Of a DNA stretch of 28,296 nt, positions 7,769 through 18,334 are shown one piece after another. Below the pieces are notes generated by a model, which did no database searches, had not been told where the DNA came from, and saw nothing but the letters and a program-made list of their open reading frames with translations. The position numbers were made by a program, and so were the translations under genes. Source of the stretch: JANNGZ01 sp031404155 (GTDB lineage Bacteria; Pseudomonadota; Gammaproteobacteria; Burkholderiales; Burkholderiaceae_C); contig JANNGZ010000092.1 of the NCBI GenBank assembly GCA_031404155.1, positions 1 to 28,296 on the forward strand. Reading direction: 5' to 3'. Numbering within the stretch: position 1 is the stretch's first letter; every line of letters starts with the position of its first letter.

Positions 7769-9166
7769 GTGTTGACTGCCTTCGACCTCTGGCGCTCCGG
7801 CGCCATTTCCCTGGACATCGCTGCTGCCGCATGGGGCACACGCGCTGGCGTGGGCGCGCGCCAGCAAAGCCGCCTCGCCGCGCTGCTCGCCCATGCGGCC
7901 GCGCACTCGCCGCTGTACCGCGAACGCCTCGCCGGCCACGACCCAGCGGCCATGCCGCTTCAGGGCATCGCGCCGGTGAGCAAGGCCGAGCTGATGCACC
8001 GCTTCGACGACTGGGTTACCGACCCGCGCCTGAAGCTCGATGCGCTGCTGCGTTTTGCGGCCGACCCGGCGCGCATCGGCCAGGCCTGTGCCGAGGGCTG
8101 CCTGATGTGGACCAGCTCGGGCAGCAGCGGCGAGCCCGGCGTCTTCGTGCAGGACGCCCAGGCGATCGCGGTGTACGACGCGCTGGAGGCGCTGCGCCGC
8201 CCGCCGCTGCGCTCGCTTGCCAGCCGGCTCGGTGGCGGCTGGCCGGCCAGCGAGCGCATCGCCTTCGTCGGTGCCACCACCGGGCACTTTGCGAGCACGG
8301 TGTCGATGGAGCGGATGCGCCGGCTGCTGCCGAACCTGACGGCGACGCTGCGCGGCTTCTCGTTCCTGCAGCCCACGGCGCAGCTTGCCGCGCAACTCGA
8401 AGCCTTCGCGCCGACCGTGCTCGCCACCTACCCGACCGTGGCTCTGCTGCTCGCCGAAGAGGCGCGCGGCGGCCGGCTTTCGATCGCGCCGCAGGAAGTC
8501 TGGACCGGCGGCGAAACCCTGACCCCGGCCACGCGCGCCCTGGTCGAGCGCAGCTTCGGCTGCCGCGTCGGCAACCACTACGGCGCCTCGGAGTTCCTTG
8601 CGATCGCCAGCGACTGCCGCTGCGGCCAGCTGCATGTCAACGCCGACTGGGTGATCCTCGAATCAGTGGATGAACACCATGCGCCGGTGCCCGACGGCCA
8701 GCGCGGCGACACCACGCTGCTGACCAACCTGGCCAACCATTTGCAGCCGCTGATCCGCTACGACCTCGGCGACCGCATCGGCCTGCTCAGCGGCCCTTGC
8801 GCCTGCGGCTCGCCGCTGCCGCGGGTCGAGGTCGACGGCCGCTGCGACGACCTGCTGGCCTTGCGCGATGCGCGCCGCCGTGTGGTGCGGCTGGCGCCGC
8901 TGGCGCTGGCCACGGTGCTCGAAGAGCAGGCCCAGGTGTTCGAGTTCCAACTGGTGCAGACCGGCGAGGCGAGCCTGCGTCTGTCCATCGACGCCGGCGG
9001 CGACGCAGGCCGGCGCGAACTCGGCCGCGCCTGCGCCGCGCTCGCCGGCTACCTGCAGGCGCAGGGCCTGCCACGGGTGCGGGTCGATGCGGCCTGCGGC
9101 GTGCCGAGCCGGCGCGGCGCCACCGGGAAGCTTCAGCGTGTGGTCGCTCAGCGCAAGAGCACGTAG
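7769..9166 (+). CDS. PaaK-like adenylate-forming CoA ligase family protein
   Basis: Member of the phenylacetate-CoA-ligase-like branch of AMP-forming ligases, 465 residues, expected to activate a carboxylic acid by adenylation. The phosphate-binding loop is TSSGSSGEPGVFVQ, followed by the adenine/acid-pocket strand NHYGASEFLAIAS and the hinge-proximal YDLGDRI. A Cys-rich patch (SDCRCGQL, GPCACGSPLPR) resembles the metal- or fold-stabilising Cys cluster seen in this branch. Closest in style to the coenzyme F390 synthetase/PaaK-like proteins of unassigned substrate. The start is a GTG at 7769 (or TTG at 7772), where the protein-like sequence TAFDLWRSG begins; no ATG occurs at a suitable place and the upstream open frame is Arg/Pro-rich and non-coding in appearance. 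It may act with the upstream alcohol dehydrogenase on the same short-chain or aromatic acid. Confidence 0.75.
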   Translation: MLTAFDLWRSGAISLDIAAAAWGTRAGVGARQQSRLAALLAHAAAHSPLYRERLAGHDPAAMPLQGIAPVSKAELMHRFDDWVTDPRLKLDALLRFAADPARIGQACAEGCLMWTSSGSSGEPGVFVQDAQAIAVYDALEALRRPPLRSLASRLGGGWPASERIAFVGATTGHFASTVSMERMRRLLPNLTATLRGFSFLQPTAQLAAQLEAFAPTVLATYPTVALLLAEEARGGRLSIAPQEVWTGGETLTPATRALVERSFGCRVGNHYGASEFLAIASDCRCGQLHVNADWVILESVDEHHAPVPDGQRGDTTLLTNLANHLQPLIRYDLGDRIGLLSGPCACGSPLPRVEVDGRCDDLLALRDARRRVVRLAPLALATVLEEQAQVFEFQLVQTGEASLRLSIDAGGDAGRRELGRACAALAGYLQAQGLPRVRVDAACGVPSRRGATGKLQRVVAQRKST

Positions 9167-9330
9167 CTCCCCGGCGCGTCTTGCAGCGGCGCCAGCCCGG
9201 CCTGCGGCGCGCCGGTCGCGGGCGGGCGGCGCCGCGGCGCCGGTGAATGCCGCGCCAGCCAGCCGCTCAAAGCGGTCCACCAGGAGCCGTCGATGCTCGG
9301 GGTCCGCGCGACCGGGGCGCCGCCCAACAA
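9148..9330 (-). pseudogene. Fragment resembling the C-terminus of a PHA synthase (phaC-like)
   Basis: About 55 codons on the minus strand read DGSWWTALSGWLARHS ... PLQDAPGSYVLLR then stop. The pattern 'GSWW..W..WL...S', Pro-rich linker, 'L.DAPG.YV' is how class I polyhydroxyalkanoate synthases usually end. The frame has a stop at 9367-9369 and the plus-strand M15 gene begins at 9422, so the rest of such a gene is absent. The stop lies within the 3' end of the PaaK-like gene. Assignment rests on a short motif and could be chance. Confidence 0.4.
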
Positions 9331-9421
9331 CTTGGGGGCACGGGTTGGCGGCCGCCCGCGGCACCGCTAGAGTTGAAGTGACTTCGGGTCACGACTTGTC
9401 TACGACCACCGGGAGCACGAC

Positions 9422-10240
9422 ATGGCCACCCCAGGTATTTCGGCATCGGTCGGACGCAGTGGCGCCAACCAACTGCAAGACGTTTCGATGGTGCAAAAGC
9501 TGCTGCTCGCGCGCGGCTTCTCCGGCGTCGGCCGTGCTGACGGCGTTTGTGCCGACAACACGGTGACGGCCATCGTTTCGTTCCAGGCCGGCTTCCTGCG
9601 AACGCCCGACGGCGTGGTTGATCCCGGCGGCAACACCTGGCGACACTTGGCGGCCAGCTTTTCCGGCACCAGCACCAGCCCGCCCACGGACACCCACTCG
9701 CTCACCCGGCCCGTGCCCCGGCCGGCCGCTGGCTCCATCAACACAGGCCTGGCCGCGGTCGGCAACGAGTACATGTTGCGCAAGCTCGGCGGGCCGCTGG
9801 CGGGTGGGTTCAGCCCGCTGTGCCAGACGCCCACTGACCTGCGCCTTCGGCGCAACCTGGTCACCGACACGGTGGGGCCGTTCCGCGCCACCGGCCTGGT
9901 GCCGGCGGTACTGAGCCTGAAGGCGGTGATGGCGGATATCGCGCGCGAGCAGCCGGCGGTGCAGCGCGCGCTCGGCACCGCGGGCATGTTGTGCTGCCGG
10001 CTGGTGCGCGGCTCCGCGACGGCCATCTCCAACCACTCCTGGGGCACCGCGATCGACCTCACGCTCAACGGCGTGCTGGACGCCTACGGCGACGACAAGG
10101 TGCAGTACGGCCTGACCCTGATCGCGCCGATCTTCAACCGCCACGGCTGGTACTGGGGTGCGGCATTCCGCAAGGAAGACGCGATGCACTTCGAGGGCAG
10201 CAAGGCCCTCGTCGACCAGTGGGCCGGGCAGCTCGCCTGA
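9422..10240 (+). CDS. M15-family peptidoglycan hydrolase with peptidoglycan-binding domain
   Basis: 272-residue zinc peptidase predicted to cut peptidoglycan peptide stems (M15 / D-alanyl-D-alanine carboxypeptidase-endolysin fold). Residues 5-78 form a PG_binding_1-like domain (DVSMVQKLLLARGF, ADGVCADNTVTAIVSFQ, GGNTWRHLA). A Thr/Pro/Ser linker (80-105) follows. The catalytic domain has S203-N-H205-SWGTAID212 and D253-A-M-H256-FE, that is, the SxHxxGxAxD and D(x)MHFE zinc motifs. There is no signal peptide, so the protein needs a holin or a secretion system such as T6SS to reach its substrate. GGGAG at 9410-9415 sets the start. Its stop overlaps the start of the next gene (TGATG), which encodes a small exported protein. 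A lone prophage lysin is the alternative, but no phage genes are adjacent. Confidence 0.8.
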   Translation: MATPGISASVGRSGANQLQDVSMVQKLLLARGFSGVGRADGVCADNTVTAIVSFQAGFLRTPDGVVDPGGNTWRHLAASFSGTSTSPPTDTHSLTRPVPRPAAGSINTGLAAVGNEYMLRKLGGPLAGGFSPLCQTPTDLRLRRNLVTDTVGPFRATGLVPAVLSLKAVMADIAREQPAVQRALGTAGMLCCRLVRGSATAISNHSWGTAIDLTLNGVLDAYGDDKVQYGLTLIAPIFNRHGWYWGAAFRKEDAMHFEGSKALVDQWAGQLA

Positions 10241-10725
10241 TGCTGGCGCCGCGGCTGCGCGATGTCCTGTTGGTCGCCGCGCTGGGTGCCGCGGCGGGGC
10301 CGCAGCCCGCGCAGGCTTCCGGCACGCCCTCACTGGCCGGGCCCGCGCATTGCCGCTTCGTGGCGCCGCAGGGTTGGCCGGCGCGTGGTGTGCGCTGGAC
10401 CGGCGCTTGCCGCGCCGGCTTCGCGCAGGGCCTGGGCACGCTGCGCGCCTACAACGGCGGCCGGGTGGCTCGTGCCTTCTACGGCCGGCTCCAAGCCGGC
10501 CAGTCGGCGCTGGGCGTCATCGACCAGGACGACGGCTTCATCGCCGGCCGTTTCGAGGCGGGCAGGGTGCTGGACGACGGCGAGCGCAACACCTTGATCC
10601 TGGCCTTCGGCGAGGCCAGCGCGGCGGCGTGGCAAATGGCCGACGGTTATCGCAGGGCAGGCAACGCAGCATCGGCGCGCTTCTACGAGAACAAAGCGAA
10701 GCAGCTTTCGCAGCAGATGGACTGA
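10240..10725 (+). CDS. Small exported protein with a MORN-like motif, translationally coupled to the M15 hydrolase
   Basis: 161-residue protein of unknown function. Residues 1-27 are a signal peptide (LLVAALGAAAGPQPAQAS), so it is periplasmic. The mature part has VRWTGACRAGFAQGLGTLRAY, similar in rhythm to MORN-type 'W.G.C..G...G.G.L' units, then a charged helical C-terminus. Its ATG overlaps the stop codon of the M15 gene by one base (TGATG), which strongly implies joint translation. A periplasmic partner tightly coupled to a signal-less peptidoglycan hydrolase suggests an immunity protein, but this is inference only. Confidence 0.7.
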   Translation: MLAPRLRDVLLVAALGAAAGPQPAQASGTPSLAGPAHCRFVAPQGWPARGVRWTGACRAGFAQGLGTLRAYNGGRVARAFYGRLQAGQSALGVIDQDDGFIAGRFEAGRVLDDGERNTLILAFGEASAAAWQMADGYRRAGNAASARFYENKAKQLSQQMD

Positions 10726-10784
10726 CACCGGTGGCGGCGGCAGCGGCCTGTGCCTCTCTCGATCCAGAACCCACCAGGAGACGC

Positions 10785-11209
10785 ATGCCCACGAGGCCCC
10801 GCGCGTCCATCACCCGTCATGCCAGTGCGACCGTGCTGCTGCTCGCCTTGCTCGCCGCCTGCGCGACGCCGCGCGTCGAGCCCTGGGCGATCAGCGAGGG
10901 GCTCAACGAGCACCCCAACGGCCTGCTCGTCGAGGGCGACAGCCTGGTCGTGGCCGCCTGGGGCAAGCCCGAGGCCGACTTCTCGACCAAGGTGCCCGGG
11001 CACCTGTACCGGCTGAACCTCGCCAGCGGCGCCAAGACCCTGATCACGCCCAAGCCCACCGGCAACCTCGACGGGCTGGAGTCCGACGGCCGCGGTGGCT
11101 ACATCACATCGTCAGCGACTGGGTGGCGGGCAAGATCCTCTGGATCGCGGCCAACGGCGACACACGCCTGCTCAGGCAGTTCAAGCAAGGCAGCGCGGAC
11201 ATCGTCTAG
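10785..11209 (+). pseudogene. Frameshifted, truncated lipoprotein of SMP-30/gluconolactonase-like type
   Basis: Begins as a lipoprotein: MPTRPRASITRHASATVLLL then LAAC (lipidated Cys at residue 26), with CAGGAG as ribosome site before the ATG at 10785. The mature part (SEGLNEHPNGLLVEGDSLVV, GHLYRLNLASGAKTLITPKP, GNLDGLESDGRGGYI) reads like the first blades of a beta-propeller sugar-lactonase-like protein. At 11101-11110 the sequence ACATCACATC is a 5-bp tandem duplication. Removing one copy restores GGYIVSDWVAGKILWIAANG and the frame then runs to ADIV and a TAG at 11207-11209, still far short of a full propeller. So the gene has both a frameshift and a lost 3' part. The continued original frame to 11216 is nonsense. 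Confidence 0.7.
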
Positions 11210-11212
11210 GGC

Positions 11213-11365
11213 TTGACGGCCTGCCCCTTCCGCGTAAGCGGGGCTCACGGGCTCCTGTTCTTCTTCAGGCGGCAGCACGCGGCCGGCAAACAGCGGCAGC
11301 ACCCGCGTCTCCAGACTTTCTTGCAAGCCTGCCCGGCGCTTGCCCGCGGGCAGCAGCAAGATCAC
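11213..11365 (-). pseudogene. Remnant of a FitB/VapC PIN-domain toxin
   Basis: GTG at 11365-11363 overlaps the stop of the antitoxin gene (GTGA), as in intact fitAB operons. The reading begins MIL and passes straight to LLPAGKRRAGLQESLETRVL and PLFAGRVLP, which is typical of the middle of FitB-type toxins. The N-terminal PIN segment with its first catalytic Asp (DTNV..SE) is missing, and after GRVLP only patches such as SPAYAE...GRQAL could be homologous. The toxin is therefore internally deleted and 3'-truncated and should be inactive. The exact 3' limit is uncertain; the fragment meets the broken lipoprotein gene tail to tail. Confidence 0.6.
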
Positions 11366-11616
11366 TCGAAGCTCACCGGGCGGGCGGAGGCCTTGCTGCG
11401 CACTTTCTCGAAGACGGCAAACTCCTCATCGGTCAGCTTGGCCCGCCGCCCCATGTCAGCCAGCAGCGAACCCAGCTTCACTCGGCCTTTCGGGCTGACG
11501 GCGGACTCCAGAATCCCGCGCACCTCGGCCTCCATGCTTTGGCCGTGCTGGGCAGCCCGCACGCGCAGGGCCCGGTGCACCTCGTCGGGAATGTTGCGGA
11601 CAGTCAGCATGGCCAT
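11362..11616 (-). CDS. FitA-type (VapB/StbC-like) ribbon-helix-helix antitoxin
   Basis: 84-residue DNA-binding antitoxin. The N-terminus MAMLTVRNIPDEVHRALRVR with AAQHGQSMEAEVRGILE is the FitA/Arc-like ribbon-helix-helix domain that represses its own operon; the C-terminal tail (LTDEEFAVFEKVRSKASARP) is the part that normally wraps the toxin. The ATG at 11616 is chosen because GAGG lies 8 nt upstream; ATG at 11622 or TTG at 11637 are possible. The partner toxin gene is destroyed, so this is an orphan antitoxin. Confidence 0.8.
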   Translation of the reverse strand: MAMLTVRNIPDEVHRALRVRAAQHGQSMEAEVRGILESAVSPKGRVKLGSLLADMGRRAKLTDEEFAVFEKVRSKASARPVSFE

Positions 11617-11750
11617 TTTCATCGCCTCGTTGCGCAATCAGTGCGTGCATGGTACGTCGCTGCCTGCATCCAGGCGGGCCCTCAGCCAGCCGGGACGGAG
11701 TCTTGTGTTCCGAACGGAGGCGCCTGTGTGATCGACTGCAAATCCGCGAC

Positions 11751-13082
11751 TCAGGCCTCGGCCGCCGGCTCCGCCAGCGTCGTGCAATGCGGCCCGCCGC
11801 CAACCCAGTTCAGCCCGATCGCGTCGATGAACAGGATGCGCCGGCCCGGGAACACGTCTTCGAGCAAGCGGCGCACCTGGTCCTGCACCGTGCGCGGTGT
11901 GCCGTGTTTCAGGTAGTCGGGCACCAGCACCACGCCGTTGGCGATGACGAAGTTGAGGTAGCTCGCGGAGGCCACCTGCATGAGTGCGTCGCCCTCGCGG
12001 CGGTTTTCCGACGCCGGGAAATACTCGGCGCTCCAGTCGCCGGACACCGCGCCGTCGGCCTTGGCCGAGAGCACCACGCGGCGCTCGATGACACGCGGCA
12101 AGGGCAGCTTCACCACGCGCAGGCGCTGGCCGTCCTGGTCGGTGGCGCTGGCCAGGACCTCATGGTTGCGCTGCATGCGCTCGCGGTTCAGGCGCGCCAC
12201 CGGGTGCCCCGAGGCCACCTCGGCGTCGTCGGGCCAGGCCAACAGCACGGTGCGTGCGTCGGCAAAGCGCACGAACTCGTCGGTGTGGCCGCCGGTACCC
12301 CAGGCCACATGCTTGCCGACGATGGTGGCGCGCAGTTGCGGGTCCTGCGCCAGGCCGTGCGGCAGCCACAGCACCTTGCGCAGGCCGGGCAGTTGCAGCA
12401 GTTCGCGCTCGAGCTCGTCGCGGCTTCTGCCCGGGTTGCGCTGGGTGAGCAGCGCTTCGTTGGCGATGATCGTGCCGCGGCCATTGACTTCGATGCCGCC
12501 GCCTTCCACGGCGAGCGAGGACTCCAGCACTTGGGCGCCGGCCGCGTCCGCGAGCTGGCGGTCGAGCGCGTCGCGGCGGGTGTCGGTGCCGGTGGCGCAT
12601 TCGCTGGCCCGCCACAGGTTGTCGGCATGGCGGCGCCAGCACCAGCCCGGTAGGCCGTAGGCGCTCCACTTGAAGTCGACCACGCCGAGTTGGCCGCCTG
12701 GGCCGACGGCGAACACCGCCGCGTCGCGCAGGTAAAAAATCGCCAGCGGCTCGACGATGAATTGAATGTTGTCGGCGTTCACGCCGCGCTGGCGCAGCCC
12801 GGCACGCGCCCGCGCGATGCCCTCGTCGCTGTTGACCATCAGCTTCAGTTTCACCTGCGGCAGCAGCGCGGCGACCAGCGCGGCGGTGAAGTCGGCATGG
12901 CCGGCGTCGTAGCCGATCCAGGCGGCGCGCAAGGGCTCGAACTCGGCGGCGATGCGAAAGCCGCTGCTGTCCTCCGCGGTCAAGCGCCGCGGCGGTGCAC
13001 GGGCGCAGGCGGCGAGTCCCGCCGCTCGCAACAGGCCGACGAGGCGGCGGCGCAAGGGCGACCAGGCAGCCTTCGGGTTCAT
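11751..13082 (-). CDS. Exported agmatine deiminase / peptidyl-arginine deiminase family protein
   Basis: 443-residue guanidine-group hydrolase of the PAD_porph family, releasing ammonia from agmatine or peptidyl-arginine. Visible motifs: FYLRDAAVF (equivalent to the W.RD.GP.F strand), VEGGGIEVNGRGTIIANEAL, GTGGHTDEFVRF with the catalytic His-Asp, and the C-terminal GGGPHCTT with the nucleophilic Cys433. The N-terminus has twin and triple Arg (SPLRRRLVGLLRAAG) and a lipobox LAAC with Cys26, so it is likely an exported lipoprotein; cytosolic agmatine deiminases lack this. The ATG at 13082 begins this signal; the upstream in-frame start at 13166 overlaps the transporter gene. It lies 49 bp after the EamA gene. 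Whether agmatine or protein arginine is the substrate cannot be told. Confidence 0.8.
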   Translation of the reverse strand: MNPKAAWSPLRRRLVGLLRAAGLAACARAPPRRLTAEDSSGFRIAAEFEPLRAAWIGYDAGHADFTAALVAALLPQVKLKLMVNSDEGIARARAGLRQRGVNADNIQFIVEPLAIFYLRDAAVFAVGPGGQLGVVDFKWSAYGLPGWCWRRHADNLWRASECATGTDTRRDALDRQLADAAGAQVLESSLAVEGGGIEVNGRGTIIANEALLTQRNPGRSRDELERELLQLPGLRKVLWLPHGLAQDPQLRATIVGKHVAWGTGGHTDEFVRFADARTVLLAWPDDAEVASGHPVARLNRERMQRNHEVLASATDQDGQRLRVVKLPLPRVIERRVVLSAKADGAVSGDWSAEYFPASENRREGDALMQVASASYLNFVIANGVVLVPDYLKHGTPRTVQDQVRRLLEDVFPGRRILFIDAIGLNWVGGGPHCTTLAEPAAEA

Positions 13083-13131
13083 CGCGCCGTCGGGTTCGGT
13101 GCGGGTGCCGTGCGCCGTCGGCGCCGGCCGA

Positions 13132-14007
13132 TCATCGCCGCGTCGCCAGCCACAAGGCCGTCGCACAGCAGACCATCGCCAGGCCTTGCATCGGCCCGAG
13201 CGGCTCGCCGTTGATCAGCGCGCCGGAGAGCATGGCCACCACCGGCACCATGATCGACGACAGGCCGGCCACTGCGGTGGGCAGCAGGCCGACGATGGAA
13301 AACCAGCAGAGGTTGCCGACGGCCATCGGTACCAGCGCGATGTAGCCCACCACCACGATCGTGGGCCACGAGGGCATGAACCAGGGGCTGTCGGAGAAGA
13401 CAAAGGCGCCGATGGTGGTGGGCACCGCGGCGATCAACAACTGCCAGCCGGTGAGCACCGCCACCGGCACCGCGGGCGGGTTGCGCTTGAGGATGATGGT
13501 GCCCAGCGCCCAGCCCGCACCCGCAAGCAGGCCGAGCGCGAAGCCGAGCGGTGCCTGCGCATAGGCCTGCGCGCCGCGCAGCATCAGCAGGCCGACCGCG
13601 AGCGCGCCCAGCGCGATCGCGAGCACCATGCGCCGCGAAAGGCGCTCGCCGAAGAAGCCCCAGGCGAACAGCGCGGCCCAGAGCGGCATCGTGAAGCCGA
13701 GGATCGCGGCCTGGCCCGACGGGATCAGGATGGCCGAGTAGGTGCTCGCGACATTCCACAACATCAGGTAGAAAAACGTGGCCGCGAGCACGGTGGGCCA
13801 GTGTTTGCGCGGCAGCACCAGTGGCTGGCCGCGCAGCCAGGCGTAGGCGAGCAGCACGAGGCCGGCGATGGTCACCGCCACGGCACGGAAGGTCCACACC
13901 GAGAGCTCGCGCGTGGCCAGCGGGAACAGCGGCCAGTTGGTGCCCCAGACCAGGGTCAGCACCAAGAGCAACACCACCGCGCGCCGCGGGATCGTGGTTG
14001 ATGTCAT
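13132..14007 (-). CDS. EamA/DMT-family transporter
   Basis: 291-residue inner-membrane protein of the drug/metabolite transporter superfamily, with about 10 spans in two EamA halves. The first half contains VWGTNWPLFPLATRELSVWTF, WNVASTYSAILIPSGQAAILG and TMPLWAALFAWGFFGERLSR; the second ends IMVPVVAMLSGALINGEPLG. The 'E+L/P' loop signatures at the end of each half are typical. Substrate unknown, often amino acids or metabolites. It lies 28 bp after serB and before the deiminase gene, so it may export or import a product related to these, but that is weak evidence. Confidence 0.88.
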   Translation of the reverse strand: MTSTTIPRRAVVLLLVLTLVWGTNWPLFPLATRELSVWTFRAVAVTIAGLVLLAYAWLRGQPLVLPRKHWPTVLAATFFYLMLWNVASTYSAILIPSGQAAILGFTMPLWAALFAWGFFGERLSRRMVLAIALGALAVGLLMLRGAQAYAQAPLGFALGLLAGAGWALGTIILKRNPPAVPVAVLTGWQLLIAAVPTTIGAFVFSDSPWFMPSWPTIVVVGYIALVPMAVGNLCWFSIVGLLPTAVAGLSSIMVPVVAMLSGALINGEPLGPMQGLAMVCCATALWLATRR

Positions 14008-14035
14008 CGCGGCGGCGCTGGGGAGGGGCGCAGCG

Positions 14036-14749
14036 TCAGGGCCGCACCAGTTCCAGCGCGCGGTCCATGCCGCCGGTCATCACCGAAATCATGGCTTTTT
14101 CGAGCACCGCGGGCTTGGGGTGGAAGGCGATCGACAGGCCCACCGCGCCCATCATCGGCAGGTCGTTCGCGCCGTCGCCGACCGCAATCGCCTGTTGCGG
14201 CGAAATGCCCATCAGCTCGCACACCTCGAGCACCACGCGGCGCTTTTCGGCGCCGTCGACGATGTCGCCCCAGGGCCGGTCGAGCAGCAGGCCGGTGAGC
14301 GCGCCGTCGGCGATCTCAAGCACATTGGCGCGCGCAAAGTCCAGCTTCAGGCGCTGGCGCACCCGCTCGCTGAAGAAGGTGAAGCCGCCGGACACCAGCA
14401 GGGTTTTCAGGCCCGCAGCCTGGCAGGCCTGAACAAAGGCTTCGACACCCGGGTTGAGTTGCAGGTGCTTGGTGTAGACCGCCTCCAGTGCCGCCACCGG
14501 CAAACCGCGCAGCAGCGCCAGGCGCCGGCGCAGGCTGTGTTTGTAGTCGCTGATCTCGCCGCGCATGGTCGCTTCGGTGATCGCGGCCACCTCGGCCTTC
14601 AAACCGGCCGCGTCGGCGATCTCGTCCACACACTCGATGTTGATCAGCGTCGAATCCATGTCGAAGGCGATCAGCTTGTAGTCGGCCAGGCGCAGCGGCG
14701 GCGTGAAGCCGCGGATGAAGAGGCCGGGAGCGTGTTCGGTCGGGGTCAT
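14036..14749 (-). CDS. serB: Phosphoserine phosphatase
   Basis: 237-residue HAD-superfamily enzyme for the last step of serine synthesis (phosphoserine to serine) in the cytosol. Motif I is F-D30-M-D32-STLI with the nucleophilic Asp, followed by ECVDEIADAAG and EATMRGEISDY. Motif II is LVSGGFTFFSERV and motif III/IV is AVGDGANDLPMMGAVGLSIAF with the Mg-binding Asp residues. The length matches short SerB proteins without the N-terminal ACT domains of E. coli SerB. The ATG at 14749 is preferred; upstream codons read into the mfd end. It lies 37 bp after mfd on the same strand. Confidence 0.95.
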   Translation of the reverse strand: MTPTEHAPGLFIRGFTPPLRLADYKLIAFDMDSTLINIECVDEIADAAGLKAEVAAITEATMRGEISDYKHSLRRRLALLRGLPVAALEAVYTKHLQLNPGVEAFVQACQAAGLKTLLVSGGFTFFSERVRQRLKLDFARANVLEIADGALTGLLLDRPWGDIVDGAEKRRVVLEVCELMGISPQQAIAVGDGANDLPMMGAVGLSIAFHPKPAVLEKAMISVMTGGMDRALELVRP

Positions 14750-14786
14750 GAGTCGGTGGCACGTCGATGTTGGTGTGTTGGCAAGC

Positions 14787-18242
<3,456 letters not shown>

Positions 18243-18276
18243 AGGGGCAGGAGAGGGGGCGCTGGGTAAAACAACG

Positions 18277-18305
18277 ACACCCCGCAGCGGGGCCGCGCGG
18301 GGTGT
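18277..18305. promoter_or_regulatory. 9-bp stem-loop in the mfd/ispD intergenic region
   Basis: Arms ACACCCCGC (18277-18285) and GCGGGGTGT (18297-18305) are perfectly complementary with an 11-nt loop. It lies in the 92-bp gap between the divergent mfd and ispD genes and no T-run follows. Function is unknown; it may sit in the leader of one of them. Confidence 0.45.
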
Positions 18306-18311
18306 GCTTCA

Positions 18312-18333
18312 GGCCCGATTCTAGAATCGGGCC
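18312..18333. promoter_or_regulatory. 22-bp perfect palindrome next to the ispD start
   Basis: GGCCCGATTCT is followed directly by its reverse complement AGAATCGGGCC, ending 1 bp before the ispD ATG at 18335. The centre contains TAGAAT on both strands, which resembles a -10 element in each direction. If used, ispD mRNA would have an almost absent leader, consistent with the lack of a Shine-Dalgarno sequence. The promoter reading is inference; a protein-binding site is equally possible. Confidence 0.5.
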
Positions 18334-18334
18334 G

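Noticed and set aside
11210..11275. Possible transposon scar between the broken lipoprotein and fitB remnant
   Set aside because: No inverted repeats, target duplication or transposase sequence are visible.
11095..11916. 273-codon plus-strand frame across the decay zone
   Set aside because: Overlaps the antisense FitA gene and the end of the deiminase gene; no protein-like pattern.
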